A DNA stretch of 28,965 bases from DATGZX01 sp035296965 (GTDB lineage Bacteria > Planctomycetota > Planctomycetia > Gemmatales > Gemmataceae). Position 1 is the stretch's first letter, and each line of letters starts with the position of its first letter. A program made the position numbers and the translations under genes. The notes beneath the pieces are model-generated. The model was not told the origin of the DNA. It made no database searches and saw only the letters and a program-made list of their open reading frames with translations. The stretch spans positions 1 to 28,965 of the forward strand of contig DATGZX010000177.1 of NCBI GenBank assembly GCA_035296965.1, in the 5' to 3' direction. Of this stretch, positions 8,554 through 16,978 are shown one piece after another.

Positions 8554-10860
8554 ATGCCCAAAGCAGCACCAAGGGCGGCTCAAGCCGCCTCAAATCAATT
8601 GGAAATCACGGAGGCCGGCTCACCTGACTCCAATCCCGCCCTCCACCCATTCCCCGACTTTCGGCTTCTGTTCGAATCTGCGCCGGGCCTGTATCTCGTT
8701 TTGAGCGCTGACTTTAACATCGTTGCAGTGAGTGAAGCCTACCTCTGTGCGACGATGACGAAACGGGAGCATATTTTGGGGCGCGGCATCTTCGACGCTT
8801 TCCCCGACAACCCTAACGATCCAGCCGCCACGGGCGCTAGCAACCTGGATGCTTCTTTAAAGAGGGTCCTGCGGGACCGGGTTCCCGACTCGATGGCGGT
8901 GCAGAAGTACGACATTCGACGGCCTGAAGCGGACGGCGGCGAGTTTGAAGAACGGTATTGGAGTCCGGTCAATTCGCCAATCTTCGGGCCGGATGGCGAA
9001 ATCGCATATATCATCCACCGCGTAGATGACGTGACCGAGTTTGTCCGTCTCCGACAGCAAGGAGCCGATCAGGAGAAACTGACGCAAAAACTGCTTACCC
9101 ACAGCGAGCAGATGGAGGCCGAGGTCGTTCTGCGGGCGCAGCAGATACAAGAAGGCAATCGGAGACTTCGTGAGATCAATGAGGCATTGCAGACGGAGAT
9201 AGCTGAGCGTCTGCGATCCGAACAAGCCTTGCGGGATCAAACAAGGGTTTTGACATCCATCCTCGGCAGTATGGGCGATGGAGTGGTCGTCGCCGATGAG
9301 AAAGGCAAGTTCACGCATTTTAACCCGGCAGCCGAGAGAATACTTGGCCTCGGTCTCACTGACTCCGCGCCCGAAAAATGGGCAGCACATTACGGTGTCT
9401 ACTTGCCTGATAACGAAACGCTCTGTCCCACGAACCAATTACCACTGGTGAGAGCATTTCGGGGAGAGGCTGTGAACCAGGTTGACCATATCATTCGCAA
9501 CGAAAAACTGCCGCTGGGCATCTGGGTCAGCGTTACCGGAAGGCCATTGAGAGACGAGTCCGGTGCTAACAAAGGAGGAGTTGTCGTTTTCCAGGATGTA
9601 ACCGCACGCAAGCAGGCTGAGGATGCGCTCCAGAAAGCCCACGTCGAATTGGAACGGCGGGTTGAAGAACGAACCGCAGAACTCTGTCGTGCCAACGAGC
9701 GTCGTCAGCAACTCGAAGAACAATACCGCCAAGCGCAGAAACTGGAATCCATCGGTCAATTGGCAGGCGGCGTGGCCCACGACTTCAATAACCTACTGAC
9801 CATCATTTCAGGCTACAGTGATTTGTTATTGGACAATCCGCACCTCGATGAGCAGACCAAGGGACTTCTAGAGGAGATCAGCAAGGCGGGCGTGAGAGCC
9901 GCTTCATTGACCCGGCAATTGCTGGCATTCGGCCGCAAGCAGGTTGTCGAGTTCAAGGTGCTGGACCTGAACACCCTCGTCACCGACACGGAGAAGATGC
10001 TGCGGCGCTTGATCGACGAGGACGTGTCGCTGACGACCGTGTTGGCCCCGGCGCTTGGACAGGTGAAGGCCGATCTGGGGCAGATGGAACAAGTTATTAT
10101 GAACCTCGCCGTGAATGCTCGTGACGCTATGCCCCAGGGTGGCAAGCTGACCATCGAGACGGCGAACGTCGAATTGGACAACAGTTACGCGGAGACGCAC
10201 GCCGAAGTGCGGCCCGGGTGGTACGTACTGCTGGCGGTGAGCGACACGGGCTGTGGCATGACGGAGGAGGTCAAGGCCCGTATCTTCGAGCCTTTCTTCA
10301 CCACCAAGGGACTGGGCAAAGGAACGGGGCTGGGCTTGGCAACCGTCTACGGGATCGTCAAGCAGAGCGGCGGACACATCTGGATGTATAGCGAGCCCGA
10401 CCGCGGCACGACCTTCAAAGTCTATCTCCCACTGGTCGGCGAACGCATTTCGTCGGGCAAGTCCTTTCCTGGCCTGCGCGCCACACCGACAGGCAATGAG
10501 ACGATCCTGCTCGTGGAAGACGAGGATGCCGTGCGAGCCATCACCCGTCATGTCTTGCAATCGTGGGGGTACACCGTGCTTGAGGCAAGACGGGGCGGGG
10601 AGGCGATCCTCCTGTGCCAGCAGCATCAAGGTAAGATAGATCTGGTCGTGTCGGACGTGGTGATGCCCGAAATTGGAGGTCGGGAGTTGGTCGAGCGAGT
10701 AACCATGTTACACCCCGGTATCAAGGTGTTGTACTTGTCGGGCTATACAGATGATGCTGTGGTGCGGCACGGTATTTTGCAAGCCGAGGTGGCATTCCTG
10801 CAGAAGCCGTTTAGGCCCGCTGCACTAGCGAACAAGGTACGGGAAGTGCTCGATCAGTAG
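8554..10860 (+). CDS. Hybrid sensor histidine kinase (PAS-PAS-HisKA-HATPase-receiver)
   Basis: A 768-residue protein without membrane segments, so probably a cytosolic sensor. Order: a PAS-like domain (about 35-165); a coiled-coil linker rich in Glu/Gln/Arg (168-232); a second PAS domain (235-352, VFQDVTARKQAEDAL at its end); a coiled coil (355-395); HisKA with the phospho-acceptor His409 in GGVAHDFNNLL; a HATPase with N-box NLAVNARD (517-524), G1 DTGCGM (564-569) and G2 GTGLGL (590-595); and a C-terminal receiver with VEDEDA, phospho-acceptor Asp701 (SDVVMP) and Lys751. All catalytic residues are present. I prefer ATG 8554 (GGGAG 8 nt upstream) over GTG 8539. No DNA-binding response regulator is adjacent. 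The 3' end overlaps the convergent gene by 7 bp. It lies inside the putative integrated element. Confidence 0.93.
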   Translation: MPKAAPRAAQAASNQLEITEAGSPDSNPALHPFPDFRLLFESAPGLYLVLSADFNIVAVSEAYLCATMTKREHILGRGIFDAFPDNPNDPAATGASNLDASLKRVLRDRVPDSMAVQKYDIRRPEADGGEFEERYWSPVNSPIFGPDGEIAYIIHRVDDVTEFVRLRQQGADQEKLTQKLLTHSEQMEAEVVLRAQQIQEGNRRLREINEALQTEIAERLRSEQALRDQTRVLTSILGSMGDGVVVADEKGKFTHFNPAAERILGLGLTDSAPEKWAAHYGVYLPDNETLCPTNQLPLVRAFRGEAVNQVDHIIRNEKLPLGIWVSVTGRPLRDESGANKGGVVVFQDVTARKQAEDALQKAHVELERRVEERTAELCRANERRQQLEEQYRQAQKLESIGQLAGGVAHDFNNLLTIISGYSDLLLDNPHLDEQTKGLLEEISKAGVRAASLTRQLLAFGRKQVVEFKVLDLNTLVTDTEKMLRRLIDEDVSLTTVLAPALGQVKADLGQMEQVIMNLAVNARDAMPQGGKLTIETANVELDNSYAETHAEVRPGWYVLLAVSDTGCGMTEEVKARIFEPFFTTKGLGKGTGLGLATVYGIVKQSGGHIWMYSEPDRGTTFKVYLPLVGERISSGKSFPGLRATPTGNETILLVEDEDAVRAITRHVLQSWGYTVLEARRGGEAILLCQQHQGKIDLVVSDVVMPEIGGRELVERVTMLHPGIKVLYLSGYTDDAVVRHGILQAEVAFLQKPFRPAALANKVREVLDQ

Positions 10861-11957
10861 TGGCCCTCCTCCCTCGATCCATCTGTACCAGGTTGCCGGG
10901 TAGCTGTGCGGGGAGGGGCAACCCAAAGCAAGTGCTCGGCGTTAGCCTTGTGGGTAGAGCGCCCGTGGCCATCAGATTGGCGCCGCGTAAGATGTTGGCT
11001 AACATCGCCCTCAGATTCCAACCGGAGAACACTTCGATGCCACGGGGACGACTGAGGAACGACACCGGCCTCAGCAAAATGGAGGCAATGAGGAGAACCC
11101 TGGCTGCCCTCCGGAATGAATCTGACGTAGCGGTCATTCATGGCGCTAATGCGGCTATGAAGCCCTCGCACCTTCTGTGCCTGAGAGGCATCCGAAAGGT
11201 CGCCTGCCAAAAGTAGGTAGAGCCTCTGCAGTCCGTGTTGTCGAGAGTCTTGTATCTGCGCAATCGTATTTCTTGCAAATTCTGAATCACGAATGTCACC
11301 GTAGGATTTAATCTGAATACCGAATTTGGCATGTGGCCCCCATTCGATCAATTGGTCGCAGCCGCGGTCTTGAAGAGACTGAAAAATGGATATCCTTGGC
11401 CTTTCAAGGAGGCGTTCTTCGAGGCGAACCCTAAGCAGTTGCAGCAGGTCATCGTGCGAGTTCTCCTTGAACCCAGCGGCGAGGGCTTCATCGGCAGCTG
11501 ATGGCCAAAGCACCCTCTCCAGGACCATTGATGGCTCAAGGATGCTGTCTTGGCGTTCCTTAAGCTCGCGCATCGTCTTGCAGTCGGGCGAGAGAATGAT
11601 TCGGATAATCTGTCCAACAGGAGGCGGCGCGCACCATTGTCTGCTTCCAGCGAAGATTCTTGCGGGTTCATCATGTGGGACCACGTGCTGAGGAAGGCCT
11701 TCCGCCGGACCTTTCGCGCGAAGGCTGCCCTTTTGACAGATCGTTGAACAGCGACGTAGCTCAATTAGCCAGTCAACCGCCTCTTCGTGAGTGAGACGTA
11801 CGAACGAGGGCTCGACCATGGTAGCCGGATTGACCGAATGAAGAATCCATGTTTGGTCCGGAAGGCGGTACAGGTCTTCAAGCCCTTGATGTTCCATGCC
11901 ACCAAAGTACTGAGCGCCGTAGATTTCATTGCGGCCAATGATTTGAGATTCTTTCAT
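10854..11957 (-). CDS. Uncharacterised protein with possible PD-(D/E)XK nuclease core
   Basis: A 367-residue soluble protein. The N-terminal ~75 residues (IYGAQYFGGMEHQGLEDLYR, then VRLTHEEAVDWLIEL) resemble a small helical domain I cannot name. About residues 170-280 hold a nuclease-like pattern: an acidic helix (LLRVRLEERLLE), then GCDQLIEW with Asp201, a strand ending QIK (Gln215, Lys217) and a strand LYLLLAG. This spacing recalls Mrr/restriction-type PD-(D/E)XK folds, but the assignment is tentative. I chose ATG 11957 because AGGAG lies 11 nt upstream; ATG 11981 would add 8 residues and place that site inside the gene. The last ~80 residues are low-quality (Ser/Arg/His-rich) and may reflect a decayed or frameshifted end. 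The gene follows the integrase on the same strand with an 83-bp gap, so it may be cotranscribed. Confidence 0.6.
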   Translation of the reverse strand: MKESQIIGRNEIYGAQYFGGMEHQGLEDLYRLPDQTWILHSVNPATMVEPSFVRLTHEEAVDWLIELRRCSTICQKGSLRAKGPAEGLPQHVVPHDEPARIFAGSRQWCAPPPVGQIIRIILSPDCKTMRELKERQDSILEPSMVLERVLWPSAADEALAAGFKENSHDDLLQLLRVRLEERLLERPRISIFQSLQDRGCDQLIEWGPHAKFGIQIKSYGDIRDSEFARNTIAQIQDSRQHGLQRLYLLLAGDLSDASQAQKVRGLHSRISAMNDRYVRFIPEGSQGSPHCLHFAEAGVVPQSSPWHRSVLRLESEGDVSQHLTRRQSDGHGRSTHKANAEHLLWVAPPRTATRQPGTDGSREEGHY

Positions 11958-12040
11958 CGAACTCTCAGCTCCTGTGCCCATGTGTTGAATCCAAGCAGTA
12001 TTATATTTCGCAGTAAAGCGACAGCGTATTCAGCCACGTT

Positions 12041-13294
12041 TCATCCAAATACGCTGTCAATCGCTTGGCGCTGCTGGTCCGGGAAAAGATGCCGGTAGCG
12101 GCGGACCATTTCCTCGGTCTGGTGTCCCATCCACTCGTTAATCACCCTCTGGTCCAGGCCCACTGCCGCGCAATTCGATGCAAAACTGTGGCGCATGACG
12201 TGCCAACCTCTGAGGATGGCCCAGGCACTGCCTTCCAGAGCACGTCGAAAATGATCATGCGCTTCGTCACGTGTCACGGCAATGGGTTCTGTTCGATGCA
12301 CCTTGCTGCGGACGACTTCCGCCTGGCAGAACAGGTGCTGCCCTCCAGGATGAACCGCCAACCAATCGCGCAGGACCGTTTGCACGAATGCAGACAAGGG
12401 CACACGCCGGCTTGTCCGCCGCCACCGATCGCGCTTCCTTTCGTGGACCAGCACAGTCCCCGAGGGGAAGTCCACGTCGTCCACCCGCAACCGGAGCAGT
12501 TCGCTCCGCCGGACTCCAGTGTGAGCGGCCAGGCAGACCATTGGATAGAGGAATGACTGGGCCGGACAGTTGTGAATGTGCTGAAGCAACTGCTCGATTT
12601 CCTGCCGCGTCAGAAACAGCGAGTCCCAAAGCTGGCGTTTTTCCACATCGGAAAGCCCGCCGCGAGCAATCTGGCGTTCGATCTCGACCCGTGTTTGAAA
12701 CGGTGGCTTCTCATCCGTCTTCGGATACTTCAGCCCCCGTCCCGGGAAAATCTGTTTCAGCCGGCCTGTCTGCGAGCCCCAGTTCCAGCAAGCACGGAAA
12801 CTGCCCATCTCCTTCCGCAATGTCACGGCACTGAGCGGCCGCCCACGGTAACGTTTGCATGCCCGCCGGTTGATGTGACGCTGGAGATCCTCCGGGGCCA
12901 GTGATCCAATCCTGAAGGATTTGCCCAGGGTGTCGATAACGTGCCTTAGATGCATGCACACAGTGGCCAGCGAGTTTTCTTCCATCGCCCCGTTGGATTG
13001 GACATCGACATATGCATCGCGGAGCTCGCCCAGACTCAGAATGTGAGCCGACGGGGTGGCGTTCGGCTGGCCGTTCAGCTTGCCGTCCGAAAGCAGGAAG
13101 GTGCCAATGTCTGCTCCCGGCGGAAGTTCGAGACGGCCACGCTCAAGCAGGTGGAGGTTTTCTTTGAACCGAGCCAAGGCCGCCTCGGCGTCGTCACGGC
13201 CGGTGCTCTTGATGGTCTTCTTGAGCTTTCTGCCGCCCCAGCGGAAGCAGATTTTGAAATGTCCAGACGTGGGGTGTTGTTCGAGCCAAGCCAC
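12041..13294 (-). CDS. Tyrosine recombinase / phage-type integrase
   Basis: A 417-residue site-specific recombinase. An N-terminal arm-binding-like segment (SGHFKICFRWGGRKLKKTIKS) is followed by a core-binding SAM-like domain (about 85-190) and the catalytic domain. All catalytic residues are visible: Arg262 in HTGVRRSELL, Lys287 in HERKRD, His365 and Arg368 in HVMRHSFAS, His391 in MGHQTEEM and nucleophile Tyr400 in RYRHL. I chose GTG 13294 because GGAGG lies 7 nt upstream and the protein then opens MAWLEQHPTSGHF, as in related integrases. The frame stays open upstream to a TTG at 13450, next to the tRNA, but that stretch carries the G-rich repeats and is probably untranslated. The position directly 3' of tRNA-Leu on the same strand implies integration at that tRNA. 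Confidence 0.93.
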   Translation of the reverse strand: MAWLEQHPTSGHFKICFRWGGRKLKKTIKSTGRDDAEAALARFKENLHLLERGRLELPPGADIGTFLLSDGKLNGQPNATPSAHILSLGELRDAYVDVQSNGAMEENSLATVCMHLRHVIDTLGKSFRIGSLAPEDLQRHINRRACKRYRGRPLSAVTLRKEMGSFRACWNWGSQTGRLKQIFPGRGLKYPKTDEKPPFQTRVEIERQIARGGLSDVEKRQLWDSLFLTRQEIEQLLQHIHNCPAQSFLYPMVCLAAHTGVRRSELLRLRVDDVDFPSGTVLVHERKRDRWRRTSRRVPLSAFVQTVLRDWLAVHPGGQHLFCQAEVVRSKVHRTEPIAVTRDEAHDHFRRALEGSAWAILRGWHVMRHSFASNCAAVGLDQRVINEWMGHQTEEMVRRYRHLFPDQQRQAIDSVFG

Positions 13295-13370
13295 GGGGTT
13301 GCCTCCATGAAATCGTATGCTCCGATCCGCTGTCCGGACCAGCGATACGACTCCAACGCGACCCCTATCC

Positions 13371-13391
13371 TGCCCCCCAAGTGCCCCCCAA
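13371..13391 (-). repeat. Paired TTGGGGGGCA direct repeats, 11-bp period, between tRNA-Leu and integrase
   Basis: On the minus strand TTGGGGGGCA occurs twice with one base between (11-bp period). It lies 62 bp from the tRNA-Leu 3' end and 77 bp upstream of the preferred integrase start. The same pair recurs near the other proposed end of the element (7887-7907, and inverted at 8191-8208). Tyrosine recombinases of the lambda type bind such repeated arm sites flanking the core. Confidence 0.55.
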
Positions 13392-13452
13392 ACGGGCTGG
13401 CGCAACAAAAAGGGGCCACGGGCTGTTCGCCGTAACCCCTTATGCTTCAATG

Positions 13453-13538
13453 TGCCGGAGACAGGACTTGAACCTGCACTGCCCGTAAAGGCAACCAGGC
13501 CCTCAACCTGGCGCGTCTGCCAATTCCGCCACTCCGGC
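13453..13538 (-). tRNA. tRNA-Leu, anticodon GAG
   Basis: An 86-nt class II tRNA read on the minus strand. The acceptor GCCGGAG pairs with CTCCGGC, with discriminator A. The D-arm contains GGCGGAATTGGCAGAC. The anticodon stem CCAGG/CCTGG encloses the loop TTGAGGG, giving anticodon GAG (reads CUC/CUU). A long variable arm and the T-loop GTTCAAGTC follow. The 3' CCA is not encoded (sequence continues A-CA). It is the probable integration target of the adjacent recombinase. Confidence 0.95.
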
Positions 13539-13613
13539 GTGGTCTGCTAGTAGCTTAGTACGACGGCAGAGCGGGTCAAGTGGGGTTTGTGCGCTCCAAG
13601 GTATACGAGGGAA

Positions 13614-15626
13614 TCAGGCGGAAAGAGGGCGTTCGGCCACCGTTTCCAGGCGCTGCCAGAACTGGCCGAGCAACTTGAGGCTGCTGGTCGCCAGCCGGCC
13701 GCGGGCGTAGGCGACCCGTGCATACATACCTGCGAGGCCACGTGCTTCGCTTTCCAGAGCGGGCACTTCCGCTCCAAGCCGTTGGGCAAACTCCAATGGC
13801 GTTTCCTCGAGTTCCCTGCCCAGGCCACGTTCCCAGGCCCAGGCCTCCAGCGCTTCGAACGTGTAGGTTGCTATCTCGTCTGGAGAAAACTGAGCTGCAG
13901 TGCCGTTGGTGAAAGGATTGCTGAAAGCGGAAAACGGACGGGGGCGCGGCCTGCGTGGAGAGGGAGCCTCGGCCGCCTTGGCGGCGGGCTTCTTGCGACT
14001 GAACAAGCTCTTCCACCATGCATCTAGCGCGGCTAGTAGCTGCTTCGCCCAGTTGGTGAAATTCGCGAGGAACTTTAGTCCCGAGCGCAGCAAGAAAAAC
14101 AATACCGCCAGCGCCAGGATGGCGAAGACTACCCACTTGAGGAAAGTCGCCAGAGCACCAAGCGACGGCAGGATGGATGGCGACGGACTGCTCGGCGGCG
14201 TCGATGGCTTGTTCTGGCCTGTCTTGGATTGCGTTTGATTCTTGGCGTCCTTTTCGGGTACCGGCGAACCGCCTGGACGTTTCTTCTCGCTTTGGTCTTG
14301 GCCGTTCTGCTTCTCGGAGTTGCCCTGCTGCGCGTTCTCGTCTTTACTCTTGCCGTCGTTTTCATCCTTGCCCTGCTGGTCGCGGTCGCCGCGCGAATCG
14401 AAATTGTTCTTCGACGAATTCCGGTCGCCCGATTGTTTGTCATTGCGGTCGCCACCGCTCTTGCCTTTTTGGTTGCCTGAGTTGGAACCCTTCTCTCCTG
14501 AAGATTTTCCTGAGGAATTGCTACCGCCCTGGCTTTGACCTTGGCCCTGCGAGGACTTGCCGCCGCTCTGGTTCTCAGCCTGTCCCTTGTCCCCAGGCTT
14601 CTTTCCTGAGCTATCCCCGGCGGTGTCATCGGAGCGGGACGTGTCGGAGGATGATTTTCCTTCCTGTCCGTTCCCAGCCGAGTCGCGTTTGATGGCGAAC
14701 CGCGAGGCTTTCAACAACTTCGAGCCCGCCCCGGAGAAATTGATGATTTGGTACTCACCGTAGGGACGCGGCAGCAAGGCGCCGATCAGCAGCATGAGAA
14801 CGACCAGGGCGCCGCCGAGCATCAGCCAGACTCCGGTCATCGCCCTGGGCATTTGCAGCTTCCGCTGCCGCAGGTAACGGCGCAAGCCCAGATAGCTGGT
14901 CGTCAGCAACAAGCCGAGCCCGCTGGCGACGTAGCAAACCATCAACCAAAAGGCGTAGCGGCGCCGGCCTTCCTCCGCAGCAGGGATCAGCGCTTGGCCC
15001 AACCCGAATAAGGGCAGCGCTGCCAGCGAGAAGTAGACGACCCATACCCCCGGCGTGTGCGGCTTGCGCAACTGCTTTTCGCGGTAGCGAGAGTAGCGGT
15101 CCCACCAGCCGAATAGACCAGGGGAGGAATCCCTGCCGGCCTTGTCATCCTCCGTCTTCGAGCCCGCCTCCTCAGCCTGCGCTTGCTCCATCCCGGCAGC
15201 CTCCAGCACGCCTTTTCCCGATGCGTCCACGCTGTCGTCGATGTAGGTGCAATCCCAGGTCAGGCGATGGGCGCACCACCAACTCAGGGCCATCAGGCCC
15301 AGGTTGATCGCCCATCCGAAGCTCGCGGTAGGGCTGCCTTCGGGATATTTCACAAAGGACTGGAGCGCGACAAACACGGCTCCGCCCAGGGCCAGTCCGA
15401 ACAAGGCCGCCCGCCCGCCGCTCTGTTCGATGGAGATGCGGGCGATCAAGACGATGCCGAAAACGAAGAAGAAGAGCGTCCATTGCAATCGGCCTGTGTA
15501 TTGACCGACGTAAAGGATTTCCAGAAGGAAGAAGACCAGGCTGCCGACCAGCGTCATGATCAGCGCCGGGCTAAGCGCGATCGTGACATAGTCGCCAAGC
15601 GTTTGTTGAGGCTTTCCCGCAGGCAT
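13614..15626 (-). CDS. Multi-pass membrane protein with C-terminal DUF4129
   Basis: A 670-residue membrane protein and the last gene of the moxR operon. Hydrophobic segments lie at about 18-40, 47-64, 72-92, 102-120, 194-214, 224-244 and 262-284. A long, very polar low-complexity region (about 315-490, rich in Ser, Gly, Lys, Gln, Asp) follows, then another membrane segment (about 493-518, WVVFAILALAVLFFLL). The C-terminal domain matches the DUF4129 style (about 590-660: TPLEFAQRLGAEVPALESEA, then YARVAYARGRL). DUF4129 is typical of proteins encoded beside MoxR and DUF58, often on transglutaminase-like partners; no transglutaminase triad is visible here. The start has AGGG 9 nt upstream. It begins 11 bp after the DUF58 stop, so translation is probably coupled. 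Confidence 0.85.
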   Translation of the reverse strand: MPAGKPQQTLGDYVTIALSPALIMTLVGSLVFFLLEILYVGQYTGRLQWTLFFFVFGIVLIARISIEQSGGRAALFGLALGGAVFVALQSFVKYPEGSPTASFGWAINLGLMALSWWCAHRLTWDCTYIDDSVDASGKGVLEAAGMEQAQAEEAGSKTEDDKAGRDSSPGLFGWWDRYSRYREKQLRKPHTPGVWVVYFSLAALPLFGLGQALIPAAEEGRRRYAFWLMVCYVASGLGLLLTTSYLGLRRYLRQRKLQMPRAMTGVWLMLGGALVVLMLLIGALLPRPYGEYQIINFSGAGSKLLKASRFAIKRDSAGNGQEGKSSSDTSRSDDTAGDSSGKKPGDKGQAENQSGGKSSQGQGQSQGGSNSSGKSSGEKGSNSGNQKGKSGGDRNDKQSGDRNSSKNNFDSRGDRDQQGKDENDGKSKDENAQQGNSEKQNGQDQSEKKRPGGSPVPEKDAKNQTQSKTGQNKPSTPPSSPSPSILPSLGALATFLKWVVFAILALAVLFFLLRSGLKFLANFTNWAKQLLAALDAWWKSLFSRKKPAAKAAEAPSPRRPRPRPFSAFSNPFTNGTAAQFSPDEIATYTFEALEAWAWERGLGRELEETPLEFAQRLGAEVPALESEARGLAGMYARVAYARGRLATSSLKLLGQFWQRLETVAERPLSA

Positions 15627-15637
15627 CGCTCAGCCCT

Positions 15638-16978
15638 TCAAACCTCGACCTGGAACGCGTAGGTGTTCGCGCCGCGGACTTGCTGCTGACAAAGTTCCTG
15701 CAACCCTAGTTCATCTTTGAGAATGCGAACGTCCCGGACCCCTTCGGCCAGCAAGCGTCCATAGTACTTTTCAAGCTGCGCTTCCTCGACGGCAATGAGC
15801 ACGGCCGCCACCGCATAACCCTGGCGGTTGAGGGTGCCCAGGGCTAGCGCGGTCTCGGCCGGCACGGCGCCGAGCAGGGCGACCACGGTCGCGTCGCGCG
15901 GCAGCCGGCTAGCCGACTCGAGGATCAGCTCCGCCAGGCTCAATCCGTCGGTCAGCTCCACGCGCGCCAAAGTCTCCCGGATGCGCTGAAACTGCTCCAT
16001 GCCGCGACGTGTCTGGACGACCAATGGCTGTAGACGTTCGTTTTGCTGGCGCATGCCGGCCTTTTCCCTGGCAGCCAGGCGCGTGCGGTGATCGTGCTCC
16101 CAGCCTTCCAATCGTATCCGGTCCGCGGTGTCACGGCCGTTACTGATTAGCCCGATCTGCTGACCCATTTCGTAAACGGCATTAGCCAACGTGGCCGCCG
16201 TGGTCACGGCCAGCTCCGAGCGGTGCGGCTCGCCTCGAGACGGATAACTCTCCTTGTGGAAATCGAGCACGAGAGTCGCGCCTGCCAGGGTAGAGGGCTC
16301 ATAGATCTTGCTGTGCAAAATGCCGGTGGCGGCCGTCGCCCGCCAGTGCACTCGATTGAGCGGGTCGCCGTGCTCGTAGGGACGAACGCCCGCCGTGCGG
16401 GTGGGGTCTTCGTAGAGGCGGTGGATCAGGCGAACGTCGCCAATGGGCCGGCGCGAGGCAAGATCGTAACCCTGCAACGGCACGACCTTGGGGTAGACGA
16501 GCAAGTAATGCGGCTCGGCATCGACGCGGTAACGGCGGTGCAATCCAAAGACGTCGCCGCTTTCCATGATCACCGGCCCGATCTGGTAATAGCCACGCAT
16601 GCGGCAGCGCAACTGGTAATTAAGGTGCGCTTCATTGCCTGCGCGAATCAGGCGGATCGCAATCCGCTTCCCCTTCACGCTCAGCCGGCGCTGGTTCGGC
16701 TGAAGGGCCAGCCTGGGGAGCATGTCCTCCAGCAGGACCCAGGGAACCGGCATGGTGCCGGTGTTGCGAACGGTGACCTCGACGGGGACGATGTCGCCTA
16801 TCTCGGCCGTCACCTTCCGGCAGGTCCGAGTCGCCGACAGATTGCCGGTCCAGGTGCGCGCCAGTACGCGGGTCAGGATCAGCATGGCCAACAAGACGTA
16901 CATCGCGTACGCGAGCAAGCCCGACTCCAGGATGAGAGCCAGCAGCAGCATTACGCAGGCGCCGAAGAACCATTTCAT
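15638..16978 (-). CDS. DUF58 domain protein (MoxR partner)
   Basis: A 446-residue protein with two N-terminal hydrophobic segments (about 4-17 and 20-39) anchoring it to the membrane. A beta-rich region (about 45-165) is followed by the diagnostic DUF58 signature VRPYEHGDPLNRVHWRATA at about 198-216. The C-terminal half has a von Willebrand A-like layout (LVLDF at about 242, ATVVALLG further on). DUF58 proteins act with MoxR AAA+ ATPases, probably in assembling or activating envelope complexes. Its start overlaps the moxR stop by 4 bp (ATGA, 16975-16978), indicating translational coupling. Confidence 0.92.
   Translation of the reverse strand: MKWFFGACVMLLLALILESGLLAYAMYVLLAMLILTRVLARTWTGNLSATRTCRKVTAEIGDIVPVEVTVRNTGTMPVPWVLLEDMLPRLALQPNQRRLSVKGKRIAIRLIRAGNEAHLNYQLRCRMRGYYQIGPVIMESGDVFGLHRRYRVDAEPHYLLVYPKVVPLQGYDLASRRPIGDVRLIHRLYEDPTRTAGVRPYEHGDPLNRVHWRATAATGILHSKIYEPSTLAGATLVLDFHKESYPSRGEPHRSELAVTTAATLANAVYEMGQQIGLISNGRDTADRIRLEGWEHDHRTRLAAREKAGMRQQNERLQPLVVQTRRGMEQFQRIRETLARVELTDGLSLAELILESASRLPRDATVVALLGAVPAETALALGTLNRQGYAVAAVLIAVEEAQLEKYYGRLLAEGVRDVRILKDELGLQELCQQQVRGANTYAFQVEV

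Noticed and set aside
13295..13450. N-terminal extension of the integrase from a TTG at 13450
   Set aside because: The GTG at 13294 has a good GGAGG site and gives a family-like N-terminus. The upstream stretch abuts the tRNA and contains the paired G-rich repeats.
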